Part shown: piece by piece, positions 25,596 to 33,932 of the stretch
How the letters are laid out: every line of letters begins with the position of its first letter
Position numbering within the stretch: the stretch's first letter is position 1
Source of the DNA: SB11 sp037968475
GTDB taxonomy: Bacteria; Bacteroidota; Bacteroidia; UBA8524
Assembly: GCA_037968475.1 (NCBI GenBank)
Contig: JBBKVO010000044.1
Location: 1-64,000, forward strand
DNA length: 64,000 bases
Direction: 5' to 3'
Program-made: the position numbers and the translations under genes
Notes under the pieces: generated by a model
Told to the model about the DNA's origin: nothing
Seen by the model: the letters and a program-made list of their open reading frames with translations, nothing else
Database searches by the model: none

Positions 25596-27797
25596 ATGAG
25601 CCAAGTAGAGCAGTTTAGCTACGACAACCGAATCGTCAGGAATTTTGCCATCGCCACAGTGGTGTTTGGTATTATTGGCATGACGGTGGGTTTGCTTATA
25701 GCATTTCAGTTGGTAAGCCCAACACTCAATTTTACCCAGTACGGTACTTTTGGACGTATTCGCCCCTTGCATACCAATGCTGTAATTTTTGCCTTTGTGG
25801 GCAATGCCATTTTTGCAGGGGTATATTACTCGCTGCAACGTTTATTAAAAACCCGTATGTTTAGTGATACACTAAGCAAAATACATTTTTGGGGTTGGCA
25901 GCTCATTATTTTGGCGGCGGCTATTACCCTGCCTTTGGGTTTAAGTACATCAAAAGAATATGCTGAATTAGAATGGCCTATTGATATTGGAATTACCCTT
26001 ATATGGGTAGTGTTTGGTATCAATATGTTTGGTACAATTATCAAACGTCGCGAGCGCCACCTATATGTTGCTATTTGGTTTTACATTGCCACTTTTGTTA
26101 CAGTAGCCGTATTGCACATTGTAAACTCATTCGCGCTTCCTGTTTCACTTTTCAAAAGCTATTCTTGGTATGCGGGCGTGCAGGATGCACTGGTGCAGTG
26201 GTGGTATGGGCACAATGCCGTTGCGTTTTTCTTAACCACACCATTTTTAGGGTTAATGTATTACTTCCTACCCAAAATGGCCAACCGCCCTATATACTCT
26301 TATAAATTATCTATACTACACTTTTGGGCACTTATATTTATTTATATATGGGCAGGCCCTCACCACTTGTTATATTCTAGTTTGCCCGATTGGGCACAAT
26401 CGTTAGGCGTTGCCTTCTCAATTATGCTTATTGCTCCATCGTGGGGAGGTATGCTAAACGGGTTGCTAACCCTGCGCGGTGCATGGGATAAAGTGCGCGA
26501 AGATCCTTTACTAAAATTTATGGTGGTAGGTATTACCTGCTACGGTATGGCCACTTTTGAAGGGCCATTGCTATCATTAAAAAACATTAATGCTATTGCC
26601 CACTTTACCGATTGGATTGTGGCACACGTACACGTAGGCGCATTGGGTTGGAATGGTTTTTTAACCTTTGCCATGCTATACTACATTATACCAAAAATAT
26701 ACAGTACCAAATTACACTCAGTAAAATGGGCTTCAACCCACTTTTGGTTGGGCACACTGGGTATCCTTTTCTACGCCATACCTATGTACTGGAGTGGTTT
26801 TACCCAAGGTTTGATGTGGAAAGAATTTACTGCTGATGGCAGGTTAATGTACCCTAACTTTTTAAGTACAGTTACCCAAATAATACCCATGTATGCCATG
26901 CGCGGTATTGGTGGTGCGCTATACCTAAGTGGGGTGATACTAATGACGGTGAACCTTGTAAAAACTGCACGCAACGGCAAATTAGTAGCTAACGAAGCCG
27001 CTGAAGCACCTGCGCTTGAAAAAGCATACGCACCACAAGGCAGCGATAAGTACTGGCACCGTTGGGTAGAACGTAAACCTATGCAAATGCTGTGGTTATC
27101 ATTAGTAGTGATACTTATTGGTACTGCTATAGAGTTAGTGCCCACCTTCCTTGTAAAATCAAATGTACCTACCATAGCCAGTGTAAAACCCTATACACCG
27201 CTTGAGCTTGAAGGCAGAGATTTGTATATACGTGAAGGCTGCAATAACTGCCACTCGCAAATGATACGTCCTTTCCGTAGTGAGACTGAACGCTATGGCG
27301 ATTATTCAAAATCAGGAGAATATGTATACGACCACCCGTTTCTATGGGGTAGTAAACGTACAGGCCCCGATTTGCACCGTGAAGGTGTGGGTAGCTTAAA
27401 AAAAGGAAACGATTGGCACTATAGCCATTTGGTCAATCCACAATCTACCTCAACAGGTTCTATAATGCCGCCCTATTATTGGTTAGCCACACAGGCATTA
27501 AGCACATCATCAACCAAAGATAAAATAAATGCCATGCGCACCTTGGGAGTTCCTTATCCCGATGGGTATGAAAACTTGGCCTTAGCCGATTTGCAAAAGC
27601 AGGCCAATGAAATAGCCAAATCACTAACTAAAAGTGGTATTCAAGGTGAAACTGATGATGACGGTAATATTATTACCCCACTAAACAAAACCGAAATAGT
27701 GGCCATAATAGCCTACTTGCAACGCATGGGCAAAGATGTATCGCCAGAGGGGCAAACCTTTAAAATGAGTTACCAAACACAAACTAGCAGCAACTAA
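25596..27797 (+). CDS. ccoN: cbb3-type cytochrome c oxidase, fused subunits I and II (CcoNO)
   Basis: This 733-aa fusion has CcoN at residues 1 to about 460 and CcoO at about 490-733. CcoN keeps every expected metal ligand: His59 and His346 for heme b, His206, His256 and His257 for CuB, His344 for heme b3, and active-site Tyr250 on helix VII. Each is one less than the P. stutzeri number. CcoO has one membrane anchor and a heme c motif, CNNCH at 549-553, with the PPYYWL methionine-loop region. The complex reduces O2 at low oxygen tension and pumps protons. ATG 25596 is chosen because the family N-terminus starts there; the upstream in-frame extension (25542) overlaps the promoter. Confidence 0.97.
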   Translation: MSQVEQFSYDNRIVRNFAIATVVFGIIGMTVGLLIAFQLVSPTLNFTQYGTFGRIRPLHTNAVIFAFVGNAIFAGVYYSLQRLLKTRMFSDTLSKIHFWGWQLIILAAAITLPLGLSTSKEYAELEWPIDIGITLIWVVFGINMFGTIIKRRERHLYVAIWFYIATFVTVAVLHIVNSFALPVSLFKSYSWYAGVQDALVQWWYGHNAVAFFLTTPFLGLMYYFLPKMANRPIYSYKLSILHFWALIFIYIWAGPHHLLYSSLPDWAQSLGVAFSIMLIAPSWGGMLNGLLTLRGAWDKVREDPLLKFMVVGITCYGMATFEGPLLSLKNINAIAHFTDWIVAHVHVGALGWNGFLTFAMLYYIIPKIYSTKLHSVKWASTHFWLGTLGILFYAIPMYWSGFTQGLMWKEFTADGRLMYPNFLSTVTQIIPMYAMRGIGGALYLSGVILMTVNLVKTARNGKLVANEAAEAPALEKAYAPQGSDKYWHRWVERKPMQMLWLSLVVILIGTAIELVPTFLVKSNVPTIASVKPYTPLELEGRDLYIREGCNNCHSQMIRPFRSETERYGDYSKSGEYVYDHPFLWGSKRTGPDLHREGVGSLKKGNDWHYSHLVNPQSTSTGSIMPPYYWLATQALSTSSTKDKINAMRTLGVPYPDGYENLALADLQKQANEIAKSLTKSGIQGETDDDGNIITPLNKTEIVAIIAYLQRMGKDVSPEGQTFKMSYQTQTSSN

Positions 27798-27809
27798 ACC
27801 CCTACCATT

Positions 27810-27995
27810 ATGTTTAAGCAATTTTTAAAAGTAGTAGAAGGTGCCGATGTGTATTTGGTGGCCTCGTTTCTAATATTTCTGTTCTTTTTTATAGCGGTAT
27901 CGGTTTGGTTATTACAAGTTGATAAAAGCTATATAGAACGAGCAAAGCAAGTTCCGCTTGATGATGAAAAACCTGTAACCGAAAACAAACAATAA
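27810..27995 (+). CDS. ccoQ: cbb3 oxidase small subunit (CcoQ-like)
   Basis: This 61-aa protein has one TM helix (about residues 16-36) and a charged cytosolic tail. Position between ccoNO and ccoP and size fit the CcoQ/FixQ assembly-stability subunit. Sequence conservation of this family is low, so the call rests mainly on context. It lies 12 bases after ccoNO and 19 before ccoP. Confidence 0.75.
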   Translation: MFKQFLKVVEGADVYLVASFLIFLFFFIAVSVWLLQVDKSYIERAKQVPLDDEKPVTENKQ

Positions 27996-28014
27996 CCCTA
28001 AAAAAGAACACGCA

Positions 28015-28893
28015 ATGAAAAAGTATATTTTTCCCTTCCTGCTGTTGTTGGTTATACCCGCACAGGCGCAGCATTTGGGCAACTCCGATGTACCCTTTGG
28101 CTTTAGCAATTTGGTTAATGGTATGGGCGATACCTTGCTATACATCATATTATCAGTAGCACTTATAGTATTGTTTTTGGTAGGTGTAGTATACCTATCG
28201 GTACTAAGACTACGTGATAAAATATTGGCCGAAAACAATCCTGTATTCGAGGCGCGCGCCAACCAAGGTCTTTGGGCACGAGTTTTTGGGCTAACTCCTG
28301 TTGCTGAGGATAAAGACAAAGTACTAGACCATAACTACGATGATATACATGAGTTGGACAATCCTATACCGTCGTGGTTTATGACTTTGTTTTACGGTAC
28401 GGTAGTTATTGCAGTTATATATATGCTAAACTACCATGTGTTTGATACAGGTAAACTGCAAATGGCTGAGTATACTGCCGAATTGGAGCAAGCTGAGATT
28501 GACTACCAACTATACCTAAAAACAGCAGGCGATAAAATAAATGCTGAAACTGTAACTCTATTAACTGCCAAAGACGAGCTAGGTAAAGGACAAGAACTAT
28601 TTGTTAAAAATTGTAAAGCTTGTCATGGTTCATTGGGCGAGGGTACACAAATAGCACCTAATCTTACTGATGAGTTTTGGCTGCATGGCGGTGGTGTAAA
28701 AAATGTATTTAAAACCATTGTTGAAGGTGTGGAGTTAAAAGGCATGAAAAGTTGGAAAAAAGACTTTTCGCCAGTGCAAATACAGCAAATAGCCAGTTAT
28801 ATCATCTCGATAAAAGGAAGCAATCCTCCCAATGCCAAAGAACCACAAGGTGAGAAATGGACAGGGGATGGCAATGATACCAGTATGAAATAA
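28015..28893 (+). CDS. ccoP: cbb3 oxidase subunit III (CcoP), single-heme form
   Basis: This 292-aa subunit has a first hydrophobic segment that looks like a cleavable signal (ends AQAQ), a TM helix at about 40-62, and the CcoP N-terminal motif DNPIPSWFMTLFYGTVV with a second TM (about 120-140). One cytochrome c domain follows with CKACH at 200-204 and a Met ligand in the GMKSW region. Proteobacterial CcoP normally has two heme c groups; this one has only one, as seen in other Bacteroidota. It passes electrons from soluble cytochromes to CcoO. Confidence 0.95.
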   Translation: MKKYIFPFLLLLVIPAQAQHLGNSDVPFGFSNLVNGMGDTLLYIILSVALIVLFLVGVVYLSVLRLRDKILAENNPVFEARANQGLWARVFGLTPVAEDKDKVLDHNYDDIHELDNPIPSWFMTLFYGTVVIAVIYMLNYHVFDTGKLQMAEYTAELEQAEIDYQLYLKTAGDKINAETVTLLTAKDELGKGQELFVKNCKACHGSLGEGTQIAPNLTDEFWLHGGGVKNVFKTIVEGVELKGMKSWKKDFSPVQIQQIASYIISIKGSNPPNAKEPQGEKWTGDGNDTSMK

Positions 28894-28941
28894 AAGAAAC
28901 TAAAGCAATAGCGTTTGTGGCTTGCCTCAAACGTTCTAATC

Positions 28942-28979
28942 ACCGGGTCGCGTTCTATTAGGGTTGTTACGCGCCCGGT
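28942..28979 (+). terminator. Hairpin between ccoP and ccoG
   Basis: ACCGGG-T-CGCGT (28942-28953) pairs with ACGCG-CCCGGT (28969-28979), one T bulged, followed by TTTTTAT. It may terminate or attenuate transcription between the structural genes ccoNOQP and the assembly genes ccoG/ccoH. Confidence 0.65.
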
Positions 28980-29026
28980 TTTTATCCTTTCACAACAACC
29001 CGAAAATTTCATAAAACAACCCCCTC

Positions 29027-30454
29027 ATGTCAAAATCAACTGTATTTGATACCCAATCGACTGATAGCTTTCGTAATCAGTTGGGCAATACAGGCGAAAA
29101 AGGTAAACGTCAACGGATTTACGCTAAAATTATAAAAGGTAAATTCTATCGTTACCGCACCGTATTGTCGTATATCCTCTTAGCAGTTCTATTTGCTACC
29201 CCTTATATCAAAATAAACAGTAGGCCAATAATGCTGTTTAACATTTTAGAGCGCAAGTTTATACTATTTGGCGTACCCTTTTGGCCGCAAGATTTTATCT
29301 TGTTTGGTTTGGCAATGCTTACCTTTATTGTATTTATTGTACTATTTACCGCAGTATACGGGCGTATATTTTGCGGATGGATTTGCCCGCAAACCATTTT
29401 TTTAGAAATGGTTTTTCGAAAAATTGAAAACTGGATAGAAGGCAATGCCAACAAACAAAAAAAACTGGATGCCCAACCTTGGAACCAAGAAAAAATACTG
29501 AAAAAAGGAAGTAAGCACATACTGTTTTTTGGTATAGCGTTTCTTATCAGCAATACATTTTTGGCTTATATAATTGGGCGAGATGGGTTGTTAGCCATTA
29601 TTACCGATAACCCTGCCGACCACATTGGAGGCTTAGTAGCTATGGTGGTATTTACTACCCTGTTTTATTTAGTGTTTAGTAAAATGCGCGAGTTGGTATG
29701 TATATGGGCTTGCCCTTATGGCCGACTGCAAGGCGTTTTGCTGGATAAAGATAGTATAGTAGTAGCCTACGATGATGTGCGTGGCGAACCTCGCGGAAAA
29801 ATCAGAAAAAATGACCCAACCCCAAAAGGCGATTGTATTGATTGTGGCTTGTGTGTAGATGTATGTCCTACGGGGATAGATATACGCAACGGAACACAAC
29901 TTGAATGTGTAAACTGTACTGCTTGTATTGATGCCTGCGATGAAGTGATGGTGAAAGTGAATCGCCCCAAAGGATTAATACGCTATGCTTCGCTTGAAGG
30001 TATAAAAGCAGGTAAAAGTTTTCACTATAATACACGCCTAAAAGCCTACACCACAATGCTTGTATTATTAGTGGGTGTATTTATTTTTCTTTTAGCCACC
30101 CGTACCGAAATTGAGGCAACACTATTGCGTGCACCGGGTCAAATGTATCAAGAAAACGAAGCGACAGTAACCAATCTGTACAATTTTGAGTTGGTAAATA
30201 AAACCTTTCATAATGTGCCTGTAACATTAAGTTTAGAAAAACTGGAAGGCGCAAAAATTATAATGGTAGGTGTCAACGGAGGTAAAATAAACGTAGATAA
30301 AGAAAGTGTGTACAAAGGCACATTTTTTATTGAGCTGCCTAAAGGAAATGTAAAACGAAACAACAGTGTAGTAATTATAGATGTAGTGGCCGATGGTGAG
30401 CGAATAGACCGTATAAAAACCAGTTTTTTAGCTCCTGTAAAAATCGAAGAATAA
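29027..30454 (+). CDS. ccoG: cbb3 oxidase assembly ferredoxin-like copper reductase CcoG
   Basis: This 475-aa membrane protein has several N-terminal TM helices with the CGWICPQ and CIWACPYGRLQG motifs. A 2x[4Fe-4S] ferredoxin domain follows (CIDCGLCVDVCPTGIDIRNG; CVNCTACIDACD, about residues 265-305), then another TM and a C-terminal IgG-like domain. In other bacteria CcoG/RdxA reduces Cu(II) so that copper can enter the oxidase. Length and order are typical. It is followed 31 bases later by ccoH. Confidence 0.94.
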   Translation: MSKSTVFDTQSTDSFRNQLGNTGEKGKRQRIYAKIIKGKFYRYRTVLSYILLAVLFATPYIKINSRPIMLFNILERKFILFGVPFWPQDFILFGLAMLTFIVFIVLFTAVYGRIFCGWICPQTIFLEMVFRKIENWIEGNANKQKKLDAQPWNQEKILKKGSKHILFFGIAFLISNTFLAYIIGRDGLLAIITDNPADHIGGLVAMVVFTTLFYLVFSKMRELVCIWACPYGRLQGVLLDKDSIVVAYDDVRGEPRGKIRKNDPTPKGDCIDCGLCVDVCPTGIDIRNGTQLECVNCTACIDACDEVMVKVNRPKGLIRYASLEGIKAGKSFHYNTRLKAYTTMLVLLVGVFIFLLATRTEIEATLLRAPGQMYQENEATVTNLYNFELVNKTFHNVPVTLSLEKLEGAKIIMVGVNGGKINVDKESVYKGTFFIELPKGNVKRNNSVVIIDVVADGERIDRIKTSFLAPVKIEE

Positions 30455-30485
30455 GTAACAATAACAACCCTAAAACAACATAACC

Positions 30486-30932
30486 ATGAAATTTAACTGG
30501 GGCACAGGCATAATAATAGGTATGATACTCTTTATGGGGTTTATCACTACCCTTAGTGTAAAAATGATAGGCTCGAAAGTAGATTTGGTAACCAAAGACT
30601 ATTATGAGCAAGGTATAGCGTTTGAAGAGCATCTAAACCAAGTAAAGGCTGCTAATGCACTTAGTCAGCCCGTAACAGTTGATGTAAATTATACAGCAAC
30701 ACAGGTGCAAATAACACTACCTACTGAGTTTAGTAAGCAATCTGTTGAGGGTACAGTATTGTTTTTTCGCCCAAGTGAAAAAGACAAAGATTTTAGCGTA
30801 GCCTTAAAACCCGACTCTAATTTAAAACAAGACTTTCCTTTAGAGAAACTGGATAAAGGTATTTGGTGGGTAAAGTTGCAATGGAAAGCAAATGGCAAAG
30901 ACTATTATTACGAAGTAGAGGTAGTTATTTAA
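30486..30932 (+). CDS. ccoH: FixH/CcoH family cbb3 oxidase assembly protein
   Basis: This 148-aa protein has an N-terminal TM helix (about residues 4-26: GTGIIIGMILFMGFITTL) containing the conserved FixH N-terminus MKFNWGTG. The periplasmic part (KDYYEQGIAFEEHLNQ, then a beta domain) matches FixH. It supports cbb3 assembly and stability at the inner membrane. It lies between ccoG and the TauE-like gene. Confidence 0.88.
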   Translation: MKFNWGTGIIIGMILFMGFITTLSVKMIGSKVDLVTKDYYEQGIAFEEHLNQVKAANALSQPVTVDVNYTATQVQITLPTEFSKQSVEGTVLFFRPSEKDKDFSVALKPDSNLKQDFPLEKLDKGIWWVKLQWKANGKDYYYEVEVVI

Positions 30933-30970
30933 ATCTCAAATTTAAAAATGTGAGTGTTCCTTGTGCGCTA

Positions 30971-30994
30971 GTCATCCTGAGCTTGTCGAAGGGC
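30971..30994. repeat. Second copy of the GTCATCCTGAG-type repeat
   Basis: GTCATCCTGAGCTTGTCG followed by AAGGGC differs from the copy at 25302 only in the centre. It interrupts the ccoH-TauE spacing within the same oxidase locus. Confidence 0.65.
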
Positions 30995-31029
30995 GCGTGA
31001 GGTCTAATATTAATTAAAAATTAAATGCG

Positions 31030-31731
31030 ATGCTTTACTTAACAGCATTTCTTACCGGTCTTTTGGGCAGTTTTCACTGCTTGGGTATGTGTGGCCCTAT
31101 AGCTATGATTGCCCCTCAAGGTCAATCTTATGGACTGTTTATTACTGGCAGGCTTATATACAACTTTGGCCGAATAACTACCTATGCTACCATAGGCTTA
31201 CTATTGGGCGCATTTGGAAGGGGCTTGCAGTTGGCAGGTATACAACAATATATCTCAATTGTAATGGGTGTATTGTTGTTGCTGATAGCTCTATCAAAAA
31301 TTACAGGTATTGGTACATTAGGCAACAACAGTTGGTTTAGTGGCTACAAACAAAAAATAGAAAAACAATTTTCGCGTTTTATTACCCAGCCCGGCTTGGG
31401 TGCACAATTTGCAGTTGGGCTGCTTAATGGGCTTTTGCCCTGCGGTTTGGTATACCTTGCCCTTGCAGGTGCGGCTACCACCACCCATGCTACACAAGGT
31501 GCATTATATATGGCATTGTTTGGCTTGGGCACACTGCCCATGATGTTTTCAGTATCCATAGCCTCGCGATGGATAACCTTTAAAGTGCGCACCACAATTA
31601 TGAAAACCATGCCCTATTTTGTTATGGTGGTGGCCGTGATGTTTATTCTTAGAGGCTTAAATTTAGGCATACCCTACGTTAGCCCGCAAATAAACAATAA
31701 CAACCAAATGGAGTGCTGCGAAAAGCCCTAA
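31030..31731 (+). CDS. TauE/SafE-type (UreH-like) membrane protein of the cbb3 locus
   Basis: This 233-aa protein has about six TM helices in two halves, each with a glycine/cysteine motif (GSFHCLGMCGPIAM near the N-terminus; LNGLLPCGLVYLALAGA in the middle). This heavy-metal-transport branch of the family regularly lies next to cco genes and is suspected of moving copper. The C-terminus ends in ECCEKP. The His-Cys and Met-Cys residues could bind Cu(I), but that is inference. The copper ATPase ccoI and ccoS, often in this cluster in other Bacteroidota, are absent here. Confidence 0.85.
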   Translation: MLYLTAFLTGLLGSFHCLGMCGPIAMIAPQGQSYGLFITGRLIYNFGRITTYATIGLLLGAFGRGLQLAGIQQYISIVMGVLLLLIALSKITGIGTLGNNSWFSGYKQKIEKQFSRFITQPGLGAQFAVGLLNGLLPCGLVYLALAGAATTTHATQGALYMALFGLGTLPMMFSVSIASRWITFKVRTTIMKTMPYFVMVVAVMFILRGLNLGIPYVSPQINNNNQMECCEKP

Positions 31732-31798
31732 ACTCCTGTATCTCTTTTTAGCTTTTAGTATTCAACGACGTTGAGTAAAGCGTTAGCCATGAAAATAC

Positions 31799-31806
31799 TA
31801 ACTTTG
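31799..31806 (+). promoter_or_regulatory. -7 element of Crp-family gene 1
   Basis: TAACTTTG is an exact match ending seven bases before ATG 31814, implying a leaderless mRNA. A 13-base palindrome TCAACGACGTTGA at 31762-31774 sits in the expected -40 region and could be an operator. Confidence 0.6.
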
Positions 31807-31813
31807 TATTGCA

Positions 31814-32410
31814 ATGGACAGTACTGATACATTAATAGATAGCGATTTATTAGACTTTCTTTCGGGTTTCCCTGAGTTAGACAAAGAGGAGAGGATAGCC
31901 ATAGGGCAAAAAATTCCTGTTAGAGAGTACAAAAAAGGGGATACGCTGGTTTGTGAAGGAGAAATACCCTCTGAATGCTATTTTGTATTGAAAGGCTGTG
32001 TACGCCAATATTATTTGATTGACGGTGAGGAAAAGACAACTGCTTTTTTTACTGAAAGGCAAGCTGTGGCCGCTACCAATTTTATCGATCAAACGCCATC
32101 GAAATACTATTTAGCCTGTATTGAAGATGCTAAACTAATAGTAGGAAGCATACACCAAGATAAAGAGATGTATAATCAGTTTCCTAAGTTGGCTAATATT
32201 ACCCGAGTGATGATTGAGCAAGATTTTAATAATACTAGAGAAGATTTTGCCTCTTTTATTACTTCATCGCCAGAGAAACGCTATCTTGATTTACTCGAAA
32301 CTCGTCGCGATTTACTAAACCGCGTGCCCCAACATCAAATAGCCAGTTACCTGGGCATCACTCCCGAATCTCTAAGCCGAATTAGAAAAAGGATTATTTC
32401 AAAAAAATAA
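31814..32410 (+). CDS. Crp/Fnr family transcriptional regulator (copy 1)
   Basis: This 198-aa protein has an N-terminal cyclic-nucleotide-binding-like beta-roll (VREYKKGDTLVCEGE, YYLIDGEEKTTAFFTE) and a C-terminal winged helix ending in the recognition helix TPESLSRIRKR. Glu185, Ser188 and Arg189 match the E-x-x-S-R residues by which FNR reads TTGA half sites. The N-terminal four-cysteine cluster of FNR is missing, so oxygen sensing by an Fe-S cluster is unlikely. It is convergent with a DUF4386 gene, an arrangement repeated at 37.4-38.6 kb. Confidence 0.9.
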   Translation: MDSTDTLIDSDLLDFLSGFPELDKEERIAIGQKIPVREYKKGDTLVCEGEIPSECYFVLKGCVRQYYLIDGEEKTTAFFTERQAVAATNFIDQTPSKYYLACIEDAKLIVGSIHQDKEMYNQFPKLANITRVMIEQDFNNTREDFASFITSSPEKRYLDLLETRRDLLNRVPQHQIASYLGITPESLSRIRKRIISKK

Positions 32411-32422
32411 TCGGGCATTTGT

Positions 32423-33121
32423 TTATACCATTTTCGCTTTACCACCTTTTATCCAAAGCCATATTGCCAAGCCAATTTCGCCCAGTGCCATTGGCAGGCT
32501 AAGTACCATTTCTACAGTAGCTATTTGGTTTTGCGGAATAAACTGTTTTGAGGTAGATATAACAATGTATCCAAATGCTGCAATGGCTAGCAATATGCCC
32601 AAAAATTTGGGTACAAAGCTTGATTTTAGTGATAAGTAGGCCAATACAGCCAAGTGCAACCCAAAAACAATAAGGCCAAGCGTCCAAATGTGGGTAAACG
32701 CATTTATAAAATGCATTACTTCATGGTTAAACTCTGTAGTACTAAAAGCAACCGATTTAGGGTCGTTAATCACAACCACCACCATGTAAAGTTTATAAAT
32801 TGCAGTTGCTAAAAATGCTGTGTACACCACCCTAAGCAATGCCGCCAGTAAAGAAAAACCATTGTTTATCGGCCTAAAAAAACGATACAATGCCCATGCT
32901 ACTACAATATCTAAAATAAGAATAAGCAGCCAACCCAAAATACCTAGTTGAAACAGGAATAGTGATGTTTTTATAGCCTTAACGGAGGCAGCGGCATCAT
33001 TGGGCACTATAAGGCTATTAAATACCCACCCGTAGGCAAATGCTGCGGCCAACGCCATAAGTATAAGCGATGCGCCTGCAATAATTGCTGCTTTACGTTG
33101 TGAAATTTTGCTTGAATTCAT
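32423..33121 (-). CDS. DUF4386 family membrane protein (copy 1)
   Basis: This 232-aa protein has about six TM helices and matches the DUF4386 pattern (KAAIIAGASLILMALAAAFA; LRVVYTAFLATA; SSFVPKFLGILLAIAAFGYI; MALGEIGLAIWLWIKGGK). The function is unknown. I chose ATG 33121, at the NSSKISQRKAA start, because the upstream in-frame extension is hydrophilic and overlaps the next gene. It is convergent with Crp copy 1, with 12 bases between stops. Confidence 0.82.
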   Translation of the reverse strand: MNSSKISQRKAAIIAGASLILMALAAAFAYGWVFNSLIVPNDAAASVKAIKTSLFLFQLGILGWLLILILDIVVAWALYRFFRPINNGFSLLAALLRVVYTAFLATAIYKLYMVVVVINDPKSVAFSTTEFNHEVMHFINAFTHIWTLGLIVFGLHLAVLAYLSLKSSFVPKFLGILLAIAAFGYIVISTSKQFIPQNQIATVEMVLSLPMALGEIGLAIWLWIKGGKAKMV

Positions 33122-33222
33122 TTTTACCTTTAGTTTGATGGTGCAAAGGTGCCAATCGATAATTTTAATAACGTTGACTTTTGGTAAGAAATGAAAAAAG
33201 TAGGAGAGGTGGCTAGTTAAAT

Positions 33223-33927
33223 TTATTGCTCTAAACCGCACCTTCTTTTTAGTTCGGTATAATATTTTTTGCCAATAGGTATTTGCTCGTTGTTAATAGT
33301 AATACCATCAGCATTAAACGATGAAACTTGTTTTATATGCACCGCATACGATTTGTGTATTTGGCAAAAATCGCCCATGTGTACTTGGTCTAAAAACTCT
33401 TTTAACGATTGACGAAGAATAAACTTTTGGTTTTGGGCGGTAAACAATTCAAGATAGTTTTTGTCAGTCTTTACAAAAGTGATATCGTGCACAAAAACCT
33501 TATTTAAAATGCCGTTTTGGCGAATTAATATCGATGGTTTTTGCGTATTAATATTAGCTGCCGCAGCTGTTGCAATTTCTATAGAAGCATAAACATCGTC
33601 TTGATCAAACGGTTTAATTATATACCCTTTAGGCATAGTGTTTTTTGCCCGTTCCACTGTGTGTTTATCAGAGTGTGAGGTGATAAACAGAAAAGGTAAT
33701 CCAAAATCTTGGTTAATTGTATGCGCTAAATCTATACCGTCTTTTTCTCCTTTTATCACAATATCCAATAGGCACAAATCAGGTTGTTTGGTAATAATAC
33801 ATTCAATTGCTTCGTAGTAACTCATTACAATATCTACCACGTCGTACCCCAAATCGGTAAGTATGTTTTTTAAGTCTTCGGCAATTATAAAATTGTCTTC
33901 AACTATTAGTATTTTAAGCCTAGCCAT
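33223..33927 (-). CDS. LytTR family response regulator
   Basis: This 234-aa protein has an N-terminal receiver domain with the acidic pocket ED10-11, phospho-acceptor Asp55 (CLLDIVIKG) and Lys105 (IIKPF). A LytTR DNA-binding domain (about 130-232; FVKTDKNYLELF, LKEFLDQVHMGDFCQIHKSYAV) follows. It is encoded 5 bases after the TPR histidine kinase, so the two form a cognate pair. The target promoters are unknown. Confidence 0.93.
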   Translation of the reverse strand: MARLKILIVEDNFIIAEDLKNILTDLGYDVVDIVMSYYEAIECIITKQPDLCLLDIVIKGEKDGIDLAHTINQDFGLPFLFITSHSDKHTVERAKNTMPKGYIIKPFDQDDVYASIEIATAAAANINTQKPSILIRQNGILNKVFVHDITFVKTDKNYLELFTAQNQKFILRQSLKEFLDQVHMGDFCQIHKSYAVHIKQVSSFNADGITINNEQIPIGKKYYTELKRRCGLEQ

Positions 33928-33932
33928 TCTGT

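Noticed and set aside
31814..32410. True FNR oxygen sensor
   Set aside because: The N-terminal four-cysteine Fe-S ligand set is missing; only the DNA-reading helix resembles FNR.
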